In this document: positions 11,888 to 21,610 of the stretch, piece after piece
Layout: every line of letters starts with the position of its first letter
How positions within the stretch are numbered: position 1 is the first letter of the stretch
NCBI GenBank assembly: GCA_009602725.1
Contig: WELB01000044.1
Span: forward strand, 454,682-481,696
From: Spirogloea muscicola
Taxonomy: Eukaryota; Streptophyta; Zygnematophyceae; Spirogloeales; Spirogloeaceae
Direction: 5' to 3'
Length of the DNA stretch: 27,015 nt
The notes under the pieces: model-generated
Database searches by the model: none
Seen by the model: only the letters and a program-made list of their open reading frames with translations
What the model was told of the DNA's origin: nothing
Position numbers and translations under genes: made by a program

Positions 11888-12480
11888 GCCAGTTACCCTA
11901 TGTCATTAATCAGGAGAACCTGGAGGCACTGTACCACCGTCATGAGATAGTTGATGGCATTCACACAGGCATCTGCATCTGCTCCATATTGAGGTGTATG
12001 CTTATCTTTTGATTGGATCTCAGAAGGGTATCTCAGACGTTGGAAGTCATGTCATAAGTCCGACGTGCTGTGTCATCACTCCTGCCTGTCTGTGTGCTGT
12101 ATGTATGCAGCAAATGCATGATAACAAATGGATGTGGTGGTGGAGGTTGGAATCTCGGCCTGTTGTCCACAAATATGTGAAACTTGCGCATCAATTTCCC
12201 TGTCCTTACACCTCTTGGATTATCCTTGTGCCAAGCACTTCTGGAGGAACAGGCTCCTAGCCTTTATCCTAGCTGACCGTGCTCCTTTTGAGAGTCATAC
12301 ACTTGGTGATGAAGAATTGATGAAGCTTAATAATGAAGTCCCTTTGCTGAACCTGAGCTTGCATGCTTGAACAATTGGCTCCGTATCAACCAACCCCCAC
12401 CAATGATGGTCGCGAAGGGTGGCTTCATGGTGGAACACAAGGGGCGCTCTCTGTCGAGTGCAGGTGGTGCACTCGACAAG
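11888..12480. other. Convergent intergenic region after DCP1
   Basis: Presumed 3' UTRs of DCP1 (plus) and the small minus-strand gene. TTACA at 12206-12210 is TGTAA on the minus strand, about 270 bp beyond that gene's stop. No credible coding frame is present. A short perfect inverted repeat, GTCGAGTGCA and its complement with a 5-bp loop, lies at 12453-12477 immediately downstream of the minus-strand stop. Confidence 0.45.
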
Positions 12481-12786
12481 CTAGCTCCTCAGAAAGTGGA
12501 GGAGGGCGAGGACCAGCAACACCAGGACGACGTTGGCCAGGATGACTGGGCACGCATACTGAGCGTATCAGGCGAACTCGGCGTTGAAATGTTGCCACGA
12601 CTCCGCAATCCAGGTGCGGCACTTGGGGCCTAGGAAGCCTTCATCGCGCTGAGGGTCCTCCAGGAGACCAGCCGAGGCGCCCCTCTCGACGTCGCTCGAG
12701 GCAGGTCGATGGCAGCAACGGCAATCGCGGTCGCCGTGACCACGCGGCGGGGTGCCCAACACCGCCGCGCCCGTCTCCTCCGCCAT
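12481..12786 (-). CDS. Small putative tail-anchored membrane protein interrupted by an in-frame TGA
   Basis: Starting at the ATG at 12786 on the minus strand, one frame runs 72 codons (ends IAESWQHFNAEFA), meets TGA at 12570-12568, and continues in the same frame for 28 codons to TAG at 12483-12481. The part after the TGA is YAQYACP, a 20-residue hydrophobic helix (VILANVVLVLLVLALLHFLR) and stop, a typical C-terminal membrane anchor. The N-terminal part has a cysteine cluster (CRCCH) and a GFLGPKCRTWIAESW stretch. I do not recognise the family. The TGA could be a sequencing error, a pseudogene mutation, or a selenocysteine codon; no convincing SECIS element was found by eye. The plus-strand frame here is open too but would be very polar antisense of the hydrophobic helix. 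Confidence 0.45.
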
Positions 12787-13349
12787 CGCTGCAGCTAATG
12801 GCTGCCCAGTCGCAGGGTGCTGAGAACAAAGCCTGGCCGTCGCTGCCTGTGGCGCTCCCGCCGAGGCTATCTTACAGCAATAGCGAGGGTCTTCCGACGA
12901 GGGCTTACCGCCCGGCCGCCACGGCTTTCCCGGCGCGACAGCCGCCACTCTCCACGGCGCGAAGTCCGGCGCGCTCCACGGCGCACGCCGCGCTGGGCTG
13001 CCAAGGCACGTCGACTGCTACTTGGCCTGATACAAGAACAATCAGTAACTCTTATGTACGGCAATTGCTGTGAGAGGCTAGCCCAAAGAAATGACAAGAT
13101 CTGAACGTAGGAAGGGCTCTTTCAGTAAACGGCGATGGACAGCCCAGGAGAAAGAATGAACACAGTTCAAAGGGGGCCAGAAAAGCGTGAAAAAGTCGCC
13201 GGGAGGCGCAAGAACCACGAAACTACTCCGCTGCGAATGGACGCTCAGTAACCTGTAGTCAGCAAGTGCAGAAAATTAGCTCGCTAATCTGCTTGGCTGC
13301 GACATGGCCCCGTCACGATGAGCCAAGCGGCTCCCAGCGGGCGCCGTTA
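12787..13349. other. Divergent intergenic region
   Basis: Upstream of the small minus-strand gene and of the plus-strand peptidoglycan-binding-fold gene, so it should hold both promoters. A decayed copy of the GGGCTGGC module (GGCTAGCCCAAAGAAATG) lies at about 13068-13104. Nothing else is recognised. Confidence 0.45.
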
Positions 13350-16300
13350 ATGGTCACGCCACAGGCAAGCGCCAGCCCCCGTCAGCTTCCGACTGTCAGC
13401 CGCCGAGGTGGTTGCTCGCGCGGCACGGCCCCCGCACAACCGCCGCCGCCGCCGCCGCGGCCGCCGCCGCCACCGCCCCAGCCGCCGCCGCCNNNNNNNN
13501 GGGCGCGCCTCCCGCGCGGGGCTCGGCGTCTGGGCCGCCTCGGAGCCGCGGGCCCTGGCAGCGGCAGTGGCGGCGGCGGACGCGGACCTGCCGGAGCTGT
13601 CGGCACTGGAGCCGCTGTGCCTGGCGCACGACCTCCGGGAGGGCGACTTCGGGCCGGAGGTCATGGACCTGCAGGTCAGTCCGCGCTGCTTCATGGCGGC
13701 GCCTTACAGCGCTCGAAGCTCGGGCAGCAGTTCGACTCTTGATCAGAACGCGAGTTGACGAGGAGCGGCCCCCGGCCATGACTCTGACGGCCCCGAGCGG
13801 TGCTGCGCCTTGACGCCCCGGCGTAGAAGGCGATGCTCCGCTTCGGGCACCTCGCTGACGAGACTCTCCTGACCGGGTATGAGGCTTCATGCTCCAAGCT
13901 GTTGTGCGCGACACATGCAGATGTAGCCGCAGTGTCTAGCCAATGGCTCGGCTGCCTAACTACTGTGCTCATTCTGCACATCCACGTCAGAAGTGGCCTT
14001 CCGCGTCCGCAGGTACTTTGGGCCCGCAACAAGAGCAGCCGTCAAGGAGTTCCAGGCGCTGCATGATGTCCCGCCCACGGGGTACTGGGGCTCCCTCAGT
14101 CGTACCGCACTCTGCGACCACCTCGCTGTGCTCTCCTCCCTCCAGGTTATGCGCCTCCGTACATTGCTGCTCTGTTCCCATCTCTGCACATACATTATTT
14201 CACGAGTACATAATGTTAGCGTACTTGCTACTTGCTATACTAAAACAAGTGCCAAATTTGCTGCTGATGTTGAGCTCTGTAGGAAACGGTCAAGAAGAAG
14301 CCACCTAAGGAGCACTCAGGATCTTCCAAGGGGAAGGCCAGAAGCATGCGTGACGTGCCTTTTAGGAAGCGGACAAAAGGATGGGGTGCTGTTCCAATTC
14401 CTCCCAACCTGTGGCCACTCTTTGACCTGCATTGGCCACTCTTTGACCTGTATAATAGGGTAATATTGCATATGACTACCGTGCTAAGAGCACACATAGA
14501 CCCCCTAATCTGCAGACAATTTGCTCGCCTCAGGTCTTTTTACTACGAGCACAAATGCTGGTGGTGAAGAGAGCATTGGGGCAACGCCGGTCAGTAAGGC
14601 GCAGGGCAGGCTTAGCCTCGTGTTTCTTGGAGCCACTTTGGTCATGATCGCATCTGCTTTGGCCTGGAGCTTGATTCAATTTGTCGCCAGCCTGTCCCGC
14701 TCGGGCAGGAGTGGGGATGCAACAGATGACGGCCGTGTAAGAGACACGCAAGTGCGGGCCAAAGAGACGGCCAGTGGCGATGAGGTGTCTGGACCCCAAG
14801 GCCGCCTTGCAGCTCAGCCACCTGATGACGGCAGGGGTGCAGGCAAGCCTGGCCTCGTCCAGTGGGGTGTCTGGACGCCAAGCCGTGAAGCAGACCCTGA
14901 CCTTGACATGCAAGGACAGAAAGATGGTGTGGAGAGAAGCTCAGAGTCCAACTCGCCGCAGCTCATTGAGCAGGAACTGCCTGTGGTATCAACTCGGGCA
15001 GCTTGGCTGCCTCCAAGGCCTTCGCAGGGAAATGGTGCTGCGAGGTCGGGACCGCTGCCTGGGGGTGCTTGGAATTTATGGAATGAAGCACCAACGAGAC
15101 TTTCAACAGAAAGCTCAAGGAGGTGGTCTTTTGGCAGGCAGCAAGAGCTAAAAGGTGGCAGCTTCCTGAGCCCGTGCAGCTCAATGAGGAGAGGCAAGCG
15201 TGTGTGGCGTAAGCGTATTGCCCTAGACGAGGAGAAAGGAGACCTGCGGAAGTGGATGATGCTTGTAGCAGTGGAGGCTTGGCATCTCCTGATGAAGCCA
15301 TTCAAAGCGTTGTGGAGTCTCGCTTGGCTCGCCGTCAGCACCAGCTTGGCGACACCCGCATCTGCGACTGGTAGTACGGAATTTTCCAGATGGGAGCTGA
15401 AAGGGCATGAGCTTAACCAGGTATTCCAGGATATGACTTTGTCAAGAGCACCTCCCACTGAAAGCGTGCCTGGTCAGGTGCCCTTTCATTTCCCCTTCCT
15501 TGGAAGTCAAGTGTTCTCTCCAGAGTCGTCCTTTCCTTTGTTGCGCTCCGCTTTTGTGAGCATGTCCATGGCCAGGGAGTACACAGCTCAGGCTGAGGCT
15601 GGTCAAAGCTTGACAGAGTACAAGTATATGAATTGCTGTTGAGCTTGATGGTCGTCGGTGTAGGCGTAGAGTAGGTGTAAGCAGCACAACATGTGCCACT
15701 ATTGAAGCTTGCAATTCCTGGAGTGCATGGTGTCAGGACCATCCAAGAATGGAGTTACTTGCGTCGAAGGTGGATAAATTACAGAGCGTATTGCAGGCTT
15801 TCAATAAGCAGCGGCGACTTGGCCATGAGTTGCAGGCAGCTGCAGTGAAACAGGTGCAGTCCAGTACCACCAGCTTTTGTGTGTGGAGGTCACTAGTCTG
15901 TATCGAAGCTTGCAATAAATGTGGTGACGTACTTGACTTACAGTCACAGCCTTGATAGACATACTTGAGCAGCTGCTGACGAAGTGTACGCGGTGATGAC
16001 AGCAAGAGAAAAGCAAGCAAGTGGCGCTTGAGCTTCAATCTCTTCAGGTAGCACTCCTAGGTCCATTGCCTGACCTCATCTAGCCTCTGTGTAGGCTATG
16101 GAGTTGGTCTGTGCAAACAAAAAGCTCTCAGGTCTTCGTGAAGTGGAGTATCCGCTCATAAGCTACATGTTTCTGCCTGCTTTTCCAACTTGTTACTTTC
16201 CTGCACGTAGTCTGACCATGTGCATGCCAACCATTCTGCCAGGAGTCACACAACGTTCTCCTCAAATCGCTAAGGGCGAAATACATGTCGTCACCTGTTG

Positions 16301-16350
16301 CTCAAGCTGCAGCCGTGCTCATCAAGGAGGGCTTGCAAGGGACTGGCTGA
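13350..16350 (+). CDS. Peptidoglycan-binding-fold protein with transit peptide, membrane segment and C-terminal coiled coil
   Basis: Proposed exons: 13350-13674 (with an 8-N gap), 13827-13876, 14013-14145, 14283-14385, 14534-15420, 15737-15853, 16003-16047, 16095-16142 and 16243-16350. The N terminus (MVTPQASASPRQLPTVSRRG) resembles a plastid transit peptide, then a proline run enters the gap. Exons 1-3 give one PG_binding_1-like domain: LREGDFGPEVMDLQKAMLRF, TGYFGPATRAAVKEFQALHD, VPPTGYWGSLSRTAL. Exon 4 is basic; exon 5 has a membrane helix (LSLVFLGATLVMIASALAWS) and a long polar region. The last exons are coiled coil, finishing SSPVAQAAAVLIKEGLQGTG. TGTAA follows the stop by 80 bp. Plant plastid proteins such as pTAC5 also carry this fold, without implying peptidoglycan binding. 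Exons 1-3 are firm; the 4-5 junction and the link to the coiled coil are inference, and two genes remain possible. The true gap must be 1 modulo 3 bases to keep frame. Confidence 0.65.
13493..13500. other. Assembly gap (8 N) in a CCG repeat
   Basis: Eight undetermined bases lie inside a run of CCG/CCGCCGCC, within the first exon of the peptidoglycan-binding-fold gene. The frame before and after differs, so the number of N is not the true gap length. Confidence 0.98.
14411..14450. repeat. Tandem duplication (about 20-bp unit, two copies)
   Basis: TGGCCACTCTTTGACCTG occurs twice, separated by two bases. In one frame it reads LWPLFDLHWPLFDLY. It lies in the proposed intron between exons 4 and 5 of the peptidoglycan-binding-fold gene, or at the end of exon 4 if the downstream GTAATA donor is used. 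Confidence 0.85.
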
Positions 16351-16429
16351 TGACGCCCTTCCCAGTCAAACCGTACAATGCCACTGCTAGTGTTGCTGCG
16401 CAAAATTCGCACCAGCCAGGGGCAGAGGC

Positions 16430-16434
16430 TGTAA
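16430..16434 (+). promoter_or_regulatory. Putative TGTAA poly(A) signal
   Basis: TGTAA 80 bp after the stop at 16348-16350. This distance is normal for green algae and supports the gene ending there. Confidence 0.5.
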
Positions 16435-16499
16435 TTAACTGTAGTGCATGCACATGTCAGATCCAGTGCATGCCCCTTACTTGTTATGGGACTTGACGT

Positions 16500-17100
16500 C
16501 CACTGATGCGTATTCGTGAAAGAGAATGAATAGCAGCACAGGGCCGACAGTAGGCCTTGTCCAAGCAGATCAGAGAAGATTGATAAAACGAAGCAGAGTT
16601 AAGGACTTAAGCAGGTGGGCCTGGAGGATGTGGAGATAAAGAGCAGCGCCAGCTGATGTCAAGAAGCAGCTGTGACAGCCAGCCGAGTGCGCGATTGAAG
16701 GGTACCTCTACACTGCTAAAGCCTCAGGGAGCAGCGGCTGCTCAGTACCCATGTTGAGCGATGAAAACCTCTTTGATGAGTCAAGAAGGGAAGCGGAAGC
16801 CTGCCATGCAAGTGAGAGGTATTTGTGCGGACTAGAGGAGTATCTCTGCCGAGCGTGAGCACAGTGGCCTGGCAGAGGCCAGGCCAGTCGAGGAGACTAC
16901 TTTCGCTGGGTGGAAGGAACCACTCCCTCAATTCAAACGGTGGTGACAAGAGGCACACACATGAGTCGGGCTGAATGGAGGGAGGTGAAGAGCGCTCTGC
17001 TAAAAGAGGACAATGGTCGAGGGAAGTCAGCCCAGAAGATTGGACACAAGCTAAGAAGCTTCTCCTGCTGCTCTCACAGATATCGCGCTTTTGAAGAGCT
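16500..17100. other. Intergenic region, nothing recognised
   Basis: Both strands have only short open frames without domain signatures or a consistent exon chain. A short remnant of the LLTRGY coding 3' end begins at 17107, which marks the start of the next repeat island. Confidence 0.4.
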
Positions 17101-17106
17101 ATTTGC

Positions 17107-17172
17107 TTTCCTGCAGCTTACTCCCCTGCTGCTAGATTCTCCAACTTGCGGCTGCTGACTAGGTGTTACTAA
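17107..17172 (+). repeat. Short copy of the LLTRGY-type coding 3' end
   Basis: In frame it reads FPAAYSPAARFSNLRLLTRC then Y and TAA, matching the C-terminal 20 or so residues of the longer copies at 24.9-26.8 kb. The copy is truncated on its 5' side. Confidence 0.7.
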
Positions 17173-17219
17173 GCAGGCAATCTTGAATTTCACTGCGAGT
17201 ATTATTTTCCAGCTCCCTC

Positions 17220-17670
17220 ATGATCGAGTCATTCTTTTGTGGGCTGGCTTTGTAAAGTAGATGGAGAGCCGCATGCGGAACACCTGGGCAGGCGACCCGG
17301 CGACATTGAAGCCGGGCAGCTCACCTTGCTGACTCTGCGGACGATTGGCGACCCGCTATTCAAATGAGCCACTGGGCGCAAAGAAAGCGGCACTCCCAAT
17401 GGGGGCAAGGCAGCAAGCGCGGCCAGATTGACTGGTGGCTGGGAGAGGCCAGCCCAAAGGAATGGACAAGGTCTGAAGGAGCCGGAGTGCCAAGGACTGA
17501 GACGGCAGCAAGCGGAAGACTTGGGCGAGGGACCCGGCGACATGGAAGCCAGGCTGCTCGCCCTGCTGCCCGTGGCGGCGGGTCGCGCAAGGCGGTGAAG
17601 CAGGTCAAGCAGGGCATGTGAAAAGCCAGCCCGAAAAGAATTGACAAAGGTTCGAAGGGGCCAAATGACG
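17220..17670. repeat. Island of GGGCTGGC-core modules
   Basis: Contains a plus-oriented partial module (17235-17258), a block at 17283-17330 that is the inverse of 2258-2300 and encodes GDIEAGQLTLL, a junction near 17395 where module B (CCAATGGGGGCAAGG) is fused directly to module A (GCAAGCGCGGCCAGATT, through 17490), and a second module B end (GCCAGCCCGAAAAG) at 17620-17668. Modules A and B share the GCCAGCCC core but differ in their flanks. Confidence 0.75.
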
Positions 17671-17770
17671 GAGGGGCCTAAAACAAGCGCTAAGCAGCTA
17701 CGAAGGGGCCTGAAGATGCTATATCAGAACGGGGGAGGATGGACCACTCAGTAGTTACGAGTGAGGAGCC
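17618..17770. repeat. About 150-bp repeat shared with 21695-21827
   Basis: Module B end, then a stretch containing GAACGGGGGAGGATGGACCA and GTAGTTACGAG, appears in the same order and orientation at 21695-21827 with few changes. The two copies diverge after GTAGTTACGAG: this one continues into the LLTRNY coding end on the minus strand, the other into a new module B. Confidence 0.8.
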
Positions 17771-17802
17771 TCAAATCCGACAAACTAGATGCCGGAAAGC
17801 CA
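17748..17802 (-). repeat. Short minus-strand copy of the LLTRGY-type coding 3' end
   Basis: The minus strand reads FPASSLSDLRLLTRNY then TGA, the same C terminus as the larger copies. It is cut off on the 5' side after about 16 codons. Confidence 0.75.
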
Positions 17803-18215
17803 CGCCAGGGGAGTTCTTTGTGAGGGGTTTTGCACGTTGGGGATGCTCGGCCGGTTCGTGCCGAGCCGTTGGGGCGGGCAGCCCAATATTCTGAGCAGAG
17901 AGTCACAGAGAGTAGTTACGTGCTTTTGCGCCTCCCGGCACACAATAGCTCCTCCATATACGTTGGCCGGCTTTCACAGCCGCTCTTTTAATATCAGCAG
18001 CCGCTTCCTTTTTTTATTATACGGCAGGGCCTATAGAAGGAATGAAGATGTAACAGCTAGCTCTTCCAGAAGGACGCCGCCAGAACGGCTCTCCAGCGGA
18101 AGCCACTGACCCGAGCCCTGAGCAGCACCGCCCCCGCCATCGCAGGACGAGAAGCGCTTTGAGCCCGCATTGCGTCGAACGAGGCAGGCCCTGCTGCAGC
18201 GCAAAGGCACGCCGC
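17803..18215. other. Presumed 5' region of the coiled-coil gene
   Basis: Includes a decayed module (GGCCGGCTTTCACAGCC at about 17966) and an AT-rich stretch with TTTTTTTATTATACGG at 18009-18024, the only TATA-like sequence seen near the following gene. No coding evidence. Confidence 0.4.
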
Positions 18216-19972
18216 ATGGGGCTCTGCCGGCAGCTCGATGGCGGCTCGCAGCGCCTGGCTATCGGGCAAGCGCCATGCGCTGGACGGGCTGCCAAGAGGA
18301 AGCTAGCCGAGAGCTGCGCGGGCCCAACGCTGCTGGCCAGAGCGGCGGGAGTGACGAACAAATCCACAGCGGTAGCAGCGGCAACCATTGTTGGAGCGGC
18401 ACAATACTGGAGCCAATACCCAGCCAAGCGCCGCCGGCTCAGCCGCAGCACCAGCAGGTGCGTGCCTGCGGGTACCGCGAGCGCCACCGCCGGCTCCTCG
18501 GCAGACGACGATGGAGCGAGCGGCTCAGGGAGCGCCCACAACAGACGGCCCCCAGTTGGCGGTGCCAGCGCCGGCGGCCCGAAGCTGCCGGAGCTGCCGA
18601 GCGGCCTGCGGCACGGAGCAGCGGCTGACTCCTCCGGAGGCCCCGCCAGGCAGCCCGCATGGCAAGCCCTGCACGTACCTTCGCACTCGAAGCCGCCTTC
18701 ATCACCGCCCACGCCGGCTGGCGGGGACCCCACTGCCCACAGGCTCGGCCGCCTCGGCAGCTCGCCAGAAGGTGCTGCAAGTCCCAGCAAGCAGCCCTGC
18801 AACGAAGTTCCACTGCAGCAGCGCCGCATGCTGCAGCAAGGTAGTGGCGGCTCTGTCGATTCGGCAAGAGGCAGCCAGGATGGCTCTCTGCAGCGGAGGG
18901 GCCAGGTACAGCTGCCAGAGTTGCAGTGCAGGTCGCTGGGCGAGGGAGCCAGGCCAGGGGCGCGGCCCCCTCGCTCCTTGGGCATCTGGGCTTCTTCTTG
19001 CAAATGTGACCCCTTCCAGTCCCTGGAGCTGGCTGCGGATGTGGAGGCCCAGCATCCATTGGCTAGCGGTCCTTGCAGCAGCGATGGCGAGGCCCAGCGG
19101 ATGAAGTGCGCCAGTGCCTCCATTGTGCTCGCCCTCTGGCCTTGCCTGCACCCCTGCAGCCCTTCCAAGATTCAGGGGCAGCTTCAACAGGCGATGGCCG
19201 CATTCCTGGCGGCGGCGCGGGCGTCGGCGCAGACGAACGAGAGCGTGGAGCTGGCACAACGCGCGCAGTGCTCTGTGTCCAAGGCTGCTGACAGGGCCAT
19301 ATTGGCAGGCCAACAGGCTGCGCTCACCGCTGCGCAGCTCGACAGCGTGGAGTTGCGACTGGCTATGGCTCCCTCACCATGCGACATCGACTGCCTCCAA
19401 GTCCGAGCCCCTACGTCCACACTCTATTGCTGCAGTTTGCCACCACACTCCAAAGTAGCAAACTGCCACCGTGCAGATGCACTACTTGGACAATCGTGTG
19501 CAACTTTTGAATGCGCCGTGCAAGTGTCCGCAAGTCGCATCAGCACAGTCTACTAACGTCCATGTTGCTCGCGCTGAAGAGCTTTGTGGTCATGATATTT
19601 ACAGACCGAGCTGTGTGCGTGCAGGACCTTGAGAGGGTCTGTACCTGCAAGTCAAACACCAGCTTGAAGTGGCAGTCGGCCTCTCAGCAGGCAGCGTCAC
19701 TCATGTCAGCTGTGGCAGCTGAAGTGCTCGACAGCGTGCCCACAGTAGAGGAGATGCAATGCAACTCCAGTGTCGTGCAGGAGCTGCTGGGCAGCTTGAA
19801 CGCCAGTGGTGCCCAAGCTGAGGAGGCCGTCCGTGTGCTGCAAGCGGCACTTGGGCGTGGCGAAGTGACCTGGCTACTACAGATTGACCGCGCTACAAGC
19901 CGACTCGAAGCGGTCGCCCGAGACATTCTACCCATGGAGGCCCACTTCCGAGCCCCTCCTAGCAAAGCTTGA
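18216..19972 (+). CDS. Hypothetical Ser/Ala/Gln-rich protein with helical C-terminal half
   Basis: Proposed exons 18216-19400 and 19625-19972 (phase 0 junction, DIDCLQ|DLERVC), 510 residues. The N-terminal part has a basic cluster (AAKRKLAE, later AKRRRLSRSTSR) that could be a nuclear localisation signal, then a long Ser/Pro/Gly-rich disordered region. From about residue 325 the sequence is strongly helical and Ala/Gln-rich (KIQGQLQQAMAAFLAAARAS, GQQAALTAAQLDSVELRLAM), and the last exon continues this (AASLMSAVAAEVLDSVPTVE, EEAVRVLQAALGRGEVTWLL) before ending in APPSKA. No domain family is recognised; coiled-coil scaffold or chromatin-associated protein are guesses. The last exon is the best supported part. 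Extra introns may hide in 18.2-19.2 kb, and the ATG is simply the first in frame. Confidence 0.55.
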
Positions 19973-20271
19973 TTGACTACGGTCAACTGGCAACAGCTGC
20001 AGATTCCATATCCCGACTGCATAGCGTGCCAGGCTGCAATTTATGTCCTCAAATCAAGTAGCAGCAGGACTTGAGAACCCTGCAAAGATAGGAGGCTGCA
20101 TGTAGATCAATGGGCGCCCTTGTGAAGCTGGACACTCTGCACTACTACAGTACTAGTTGCCTATAGCATGATCCAGTCGAACAATACCAAGCAACAAAAG
20201 AAGTTGCTGCAGCCAAAGCAGCACTAGCAATGGCTGCGAATTGCAGCCGTGCACTAGATTTTCTAAGCAAG
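19973..20271. other. Convergent 3' region
   Basis: 299 bp between the stop of the coiled-coil gene (plus) and the stop of the MPH2-like gene (minus). No TGTAA in either orientation and no coding frame was found. Confidence 0.5.
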
Positions 20272-21327
20272 TCAGAGGCCCTGGAGCTCCAAGTTGAGTC
20301 CCGTGAGACTGGACCACTTCTCAAGGGCCCCAGCGGATGCTAGGAATGCCGATCGTGCCCCCTCAACGTCGTCCTTAAGCACTGCACAGCACGCTCGCAA
20401 CATGAGGAGCTTAAGATTCACAAGTCCCAGGAATAACAGTAGCCCATGGCTTTTCTTGGGTTCAGGCATTGCAGATCAACATCATACCAGCGGTCTGCAG
20501 TGCGCCAAGAGCCGAAGAGATATCCTCTGCCTGCTTCTGCTCCTCGTCATTGGAGGTCACCTGATGGCAAAAAGCTACACTAGGAGCATGTCACTAGAGA
20601 CGCAGCTGACTGAGTGACCACTTTGACTGACTGGCCAGCCCAAGAATGCCTATAGGGCGCTAGCAGCACGAAGAAGTCAACAAGTGTGTAAGACCAACAG
20701 GGCAGAGCGAAGTCGAGCTGTCCCGCTGCGGCACCCCAGCAACACTCACTGCAAGCTGCTTCAAGGAGATTGCGCAAGCAGCTGAGAGCCTCCCAAGGCT
20801 CGCACCTTGGCCAGGGCGGCACGGAGCTCGGCGACCCAGTCGACGTCAAGCGAGGCGCCCAGGACCCGGGATGCGGTGCCGTAGTCGGCCTCGTCCAGCG
20901 CTTGTCCCGTCCGGCTCAGCTTGTACACCGCCTTCTGGACCGAGGCTGTGCACGGCACCAGCAGCAGCAGCTGCGGCAGCGATGGTCATGGCCTGGCCAG
21001 AAGGCGCCATCGCGGAGCCGGCAGATGGCGCTAGCCGTTAGCTTCCTCACCGGCCTCGCTCTTGTACTCGCCGAGCGTCTGGCGCTTGGCGATCTTGCCC
21101 CGCCGCTCGCCCTTGATGCGCTCCAGCAGGTCCTCATCGTCGTCCGCCTCCAGGATGGCCCCCGCGCGGCCCGCCGCCAGCAGTGCCGCCGCCGCCGCCG
21201 CCGCCGCCGCCGTGGCCGCCGCGCAGGGCTACTGCCGCGGACGCGGAGCCCGGCGGCTCNCGGCCGCGGCGGCGGAGCTCGCCGCCGCCGCAGCCGCCGC
21301 ACCCGCCGCCGCCGTCGCCGCCGCCAT
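20272..21327 (-). CDS. MPH2: MPH2 / TL16.5-like thylakoid lumenal protein
   Basis: Minus-strand exons 21327-21051, 20945-20806, 20560-20488 and 20381-20272 agree in phase (1, 0, 1). The mature part begins GAILEADDDEDLLERIKGER, then SVQKAVYKLSRTGQALDEAD, DVDWVAELRAALAK, VTSNDEEQKQAED and GARSAFLASAGALEKWSSLT ending in LNLELQGL. This block order and the ending are those of the plant thylakoid lumen 16.5-kDa protein, MAINTENANCE OF PHOTOSYSTEM II UNDER HIGH LIGHT 2, implicated in photosystem II repair under high or fluctuating light. The N terminus is an Ala/Ser/Arg-rich bipartite-type targeting sequence with a hydrophobic Ala/Leu stretch before the acidic mature start. It holds an undetermined base (21260) and an in-frame TAG at 21231-21229 (codon 33), probably an error in GC-repeat sequence since exons 2-4 are intact. 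Intron 2 contains a decayed repeat module. Confidence 0.9.
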
Positions 21328-21600
21328 GGCGGAGCGCTCGCTCCAGGACAAAGGTCAGCCGCCAAGCGCCGATAAACCACGAGGGGAGTGACGAAGGAAA
21401 CCCCGTTACCAGTGAGGTACGATGGATGTGGAAGGCCACCAAGGAATGGCACAAAGACGCGCACTAACCCACAAGGCTTTCGGGCAGCCCCCTTGGACGT
21501 GGCGCGCCGCCGGCCTCGGGCCCCACGTATCGCAAACCCCGGACACCATTGGCCCGCTCCGATCATCCGACATGGCGGACTGACTCAACCCACATACACC
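21328..21600. other. Upstream region of the MPH2-like gene
   Basis: 5' UTR and promoter of the minus-strand gene should lie here. No motif is recognised. Repeat modules begin at about 21611. Confidence 0.4.
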
Positions 21601-21610
21601 TGCGGCCTAA

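Noticed and set aside
11900-12480. SECIS element for the TGA at 12568
   Set aside because: A possible ATGA with a weak stem exists near 12400-12430 on the minus strand, but I could not draw a stem with the required AA loop and GA pairing.
12367-12633. Plus-strand open frame of 88 codons
   Set aside because: It is the antisense of the hydrophobic tail-anchor helix and is highly polar with no partner exon.
18017-19168. 383-codon minus-strand open frame opposite the coiled-coil gene
   Set aside because: Rich in Cys, Trp, Pro and Arg, with no domain; its openness follows from the GC-rich codon pattern of the plus-strand gene, whose 3' half joins in phase to a clear last exon.
21134-21566. Arg- and Gly-rich frames on both strands
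   Set aside because: They are alternative readings of the CGG repeat in the MPH2-like targeting exon.
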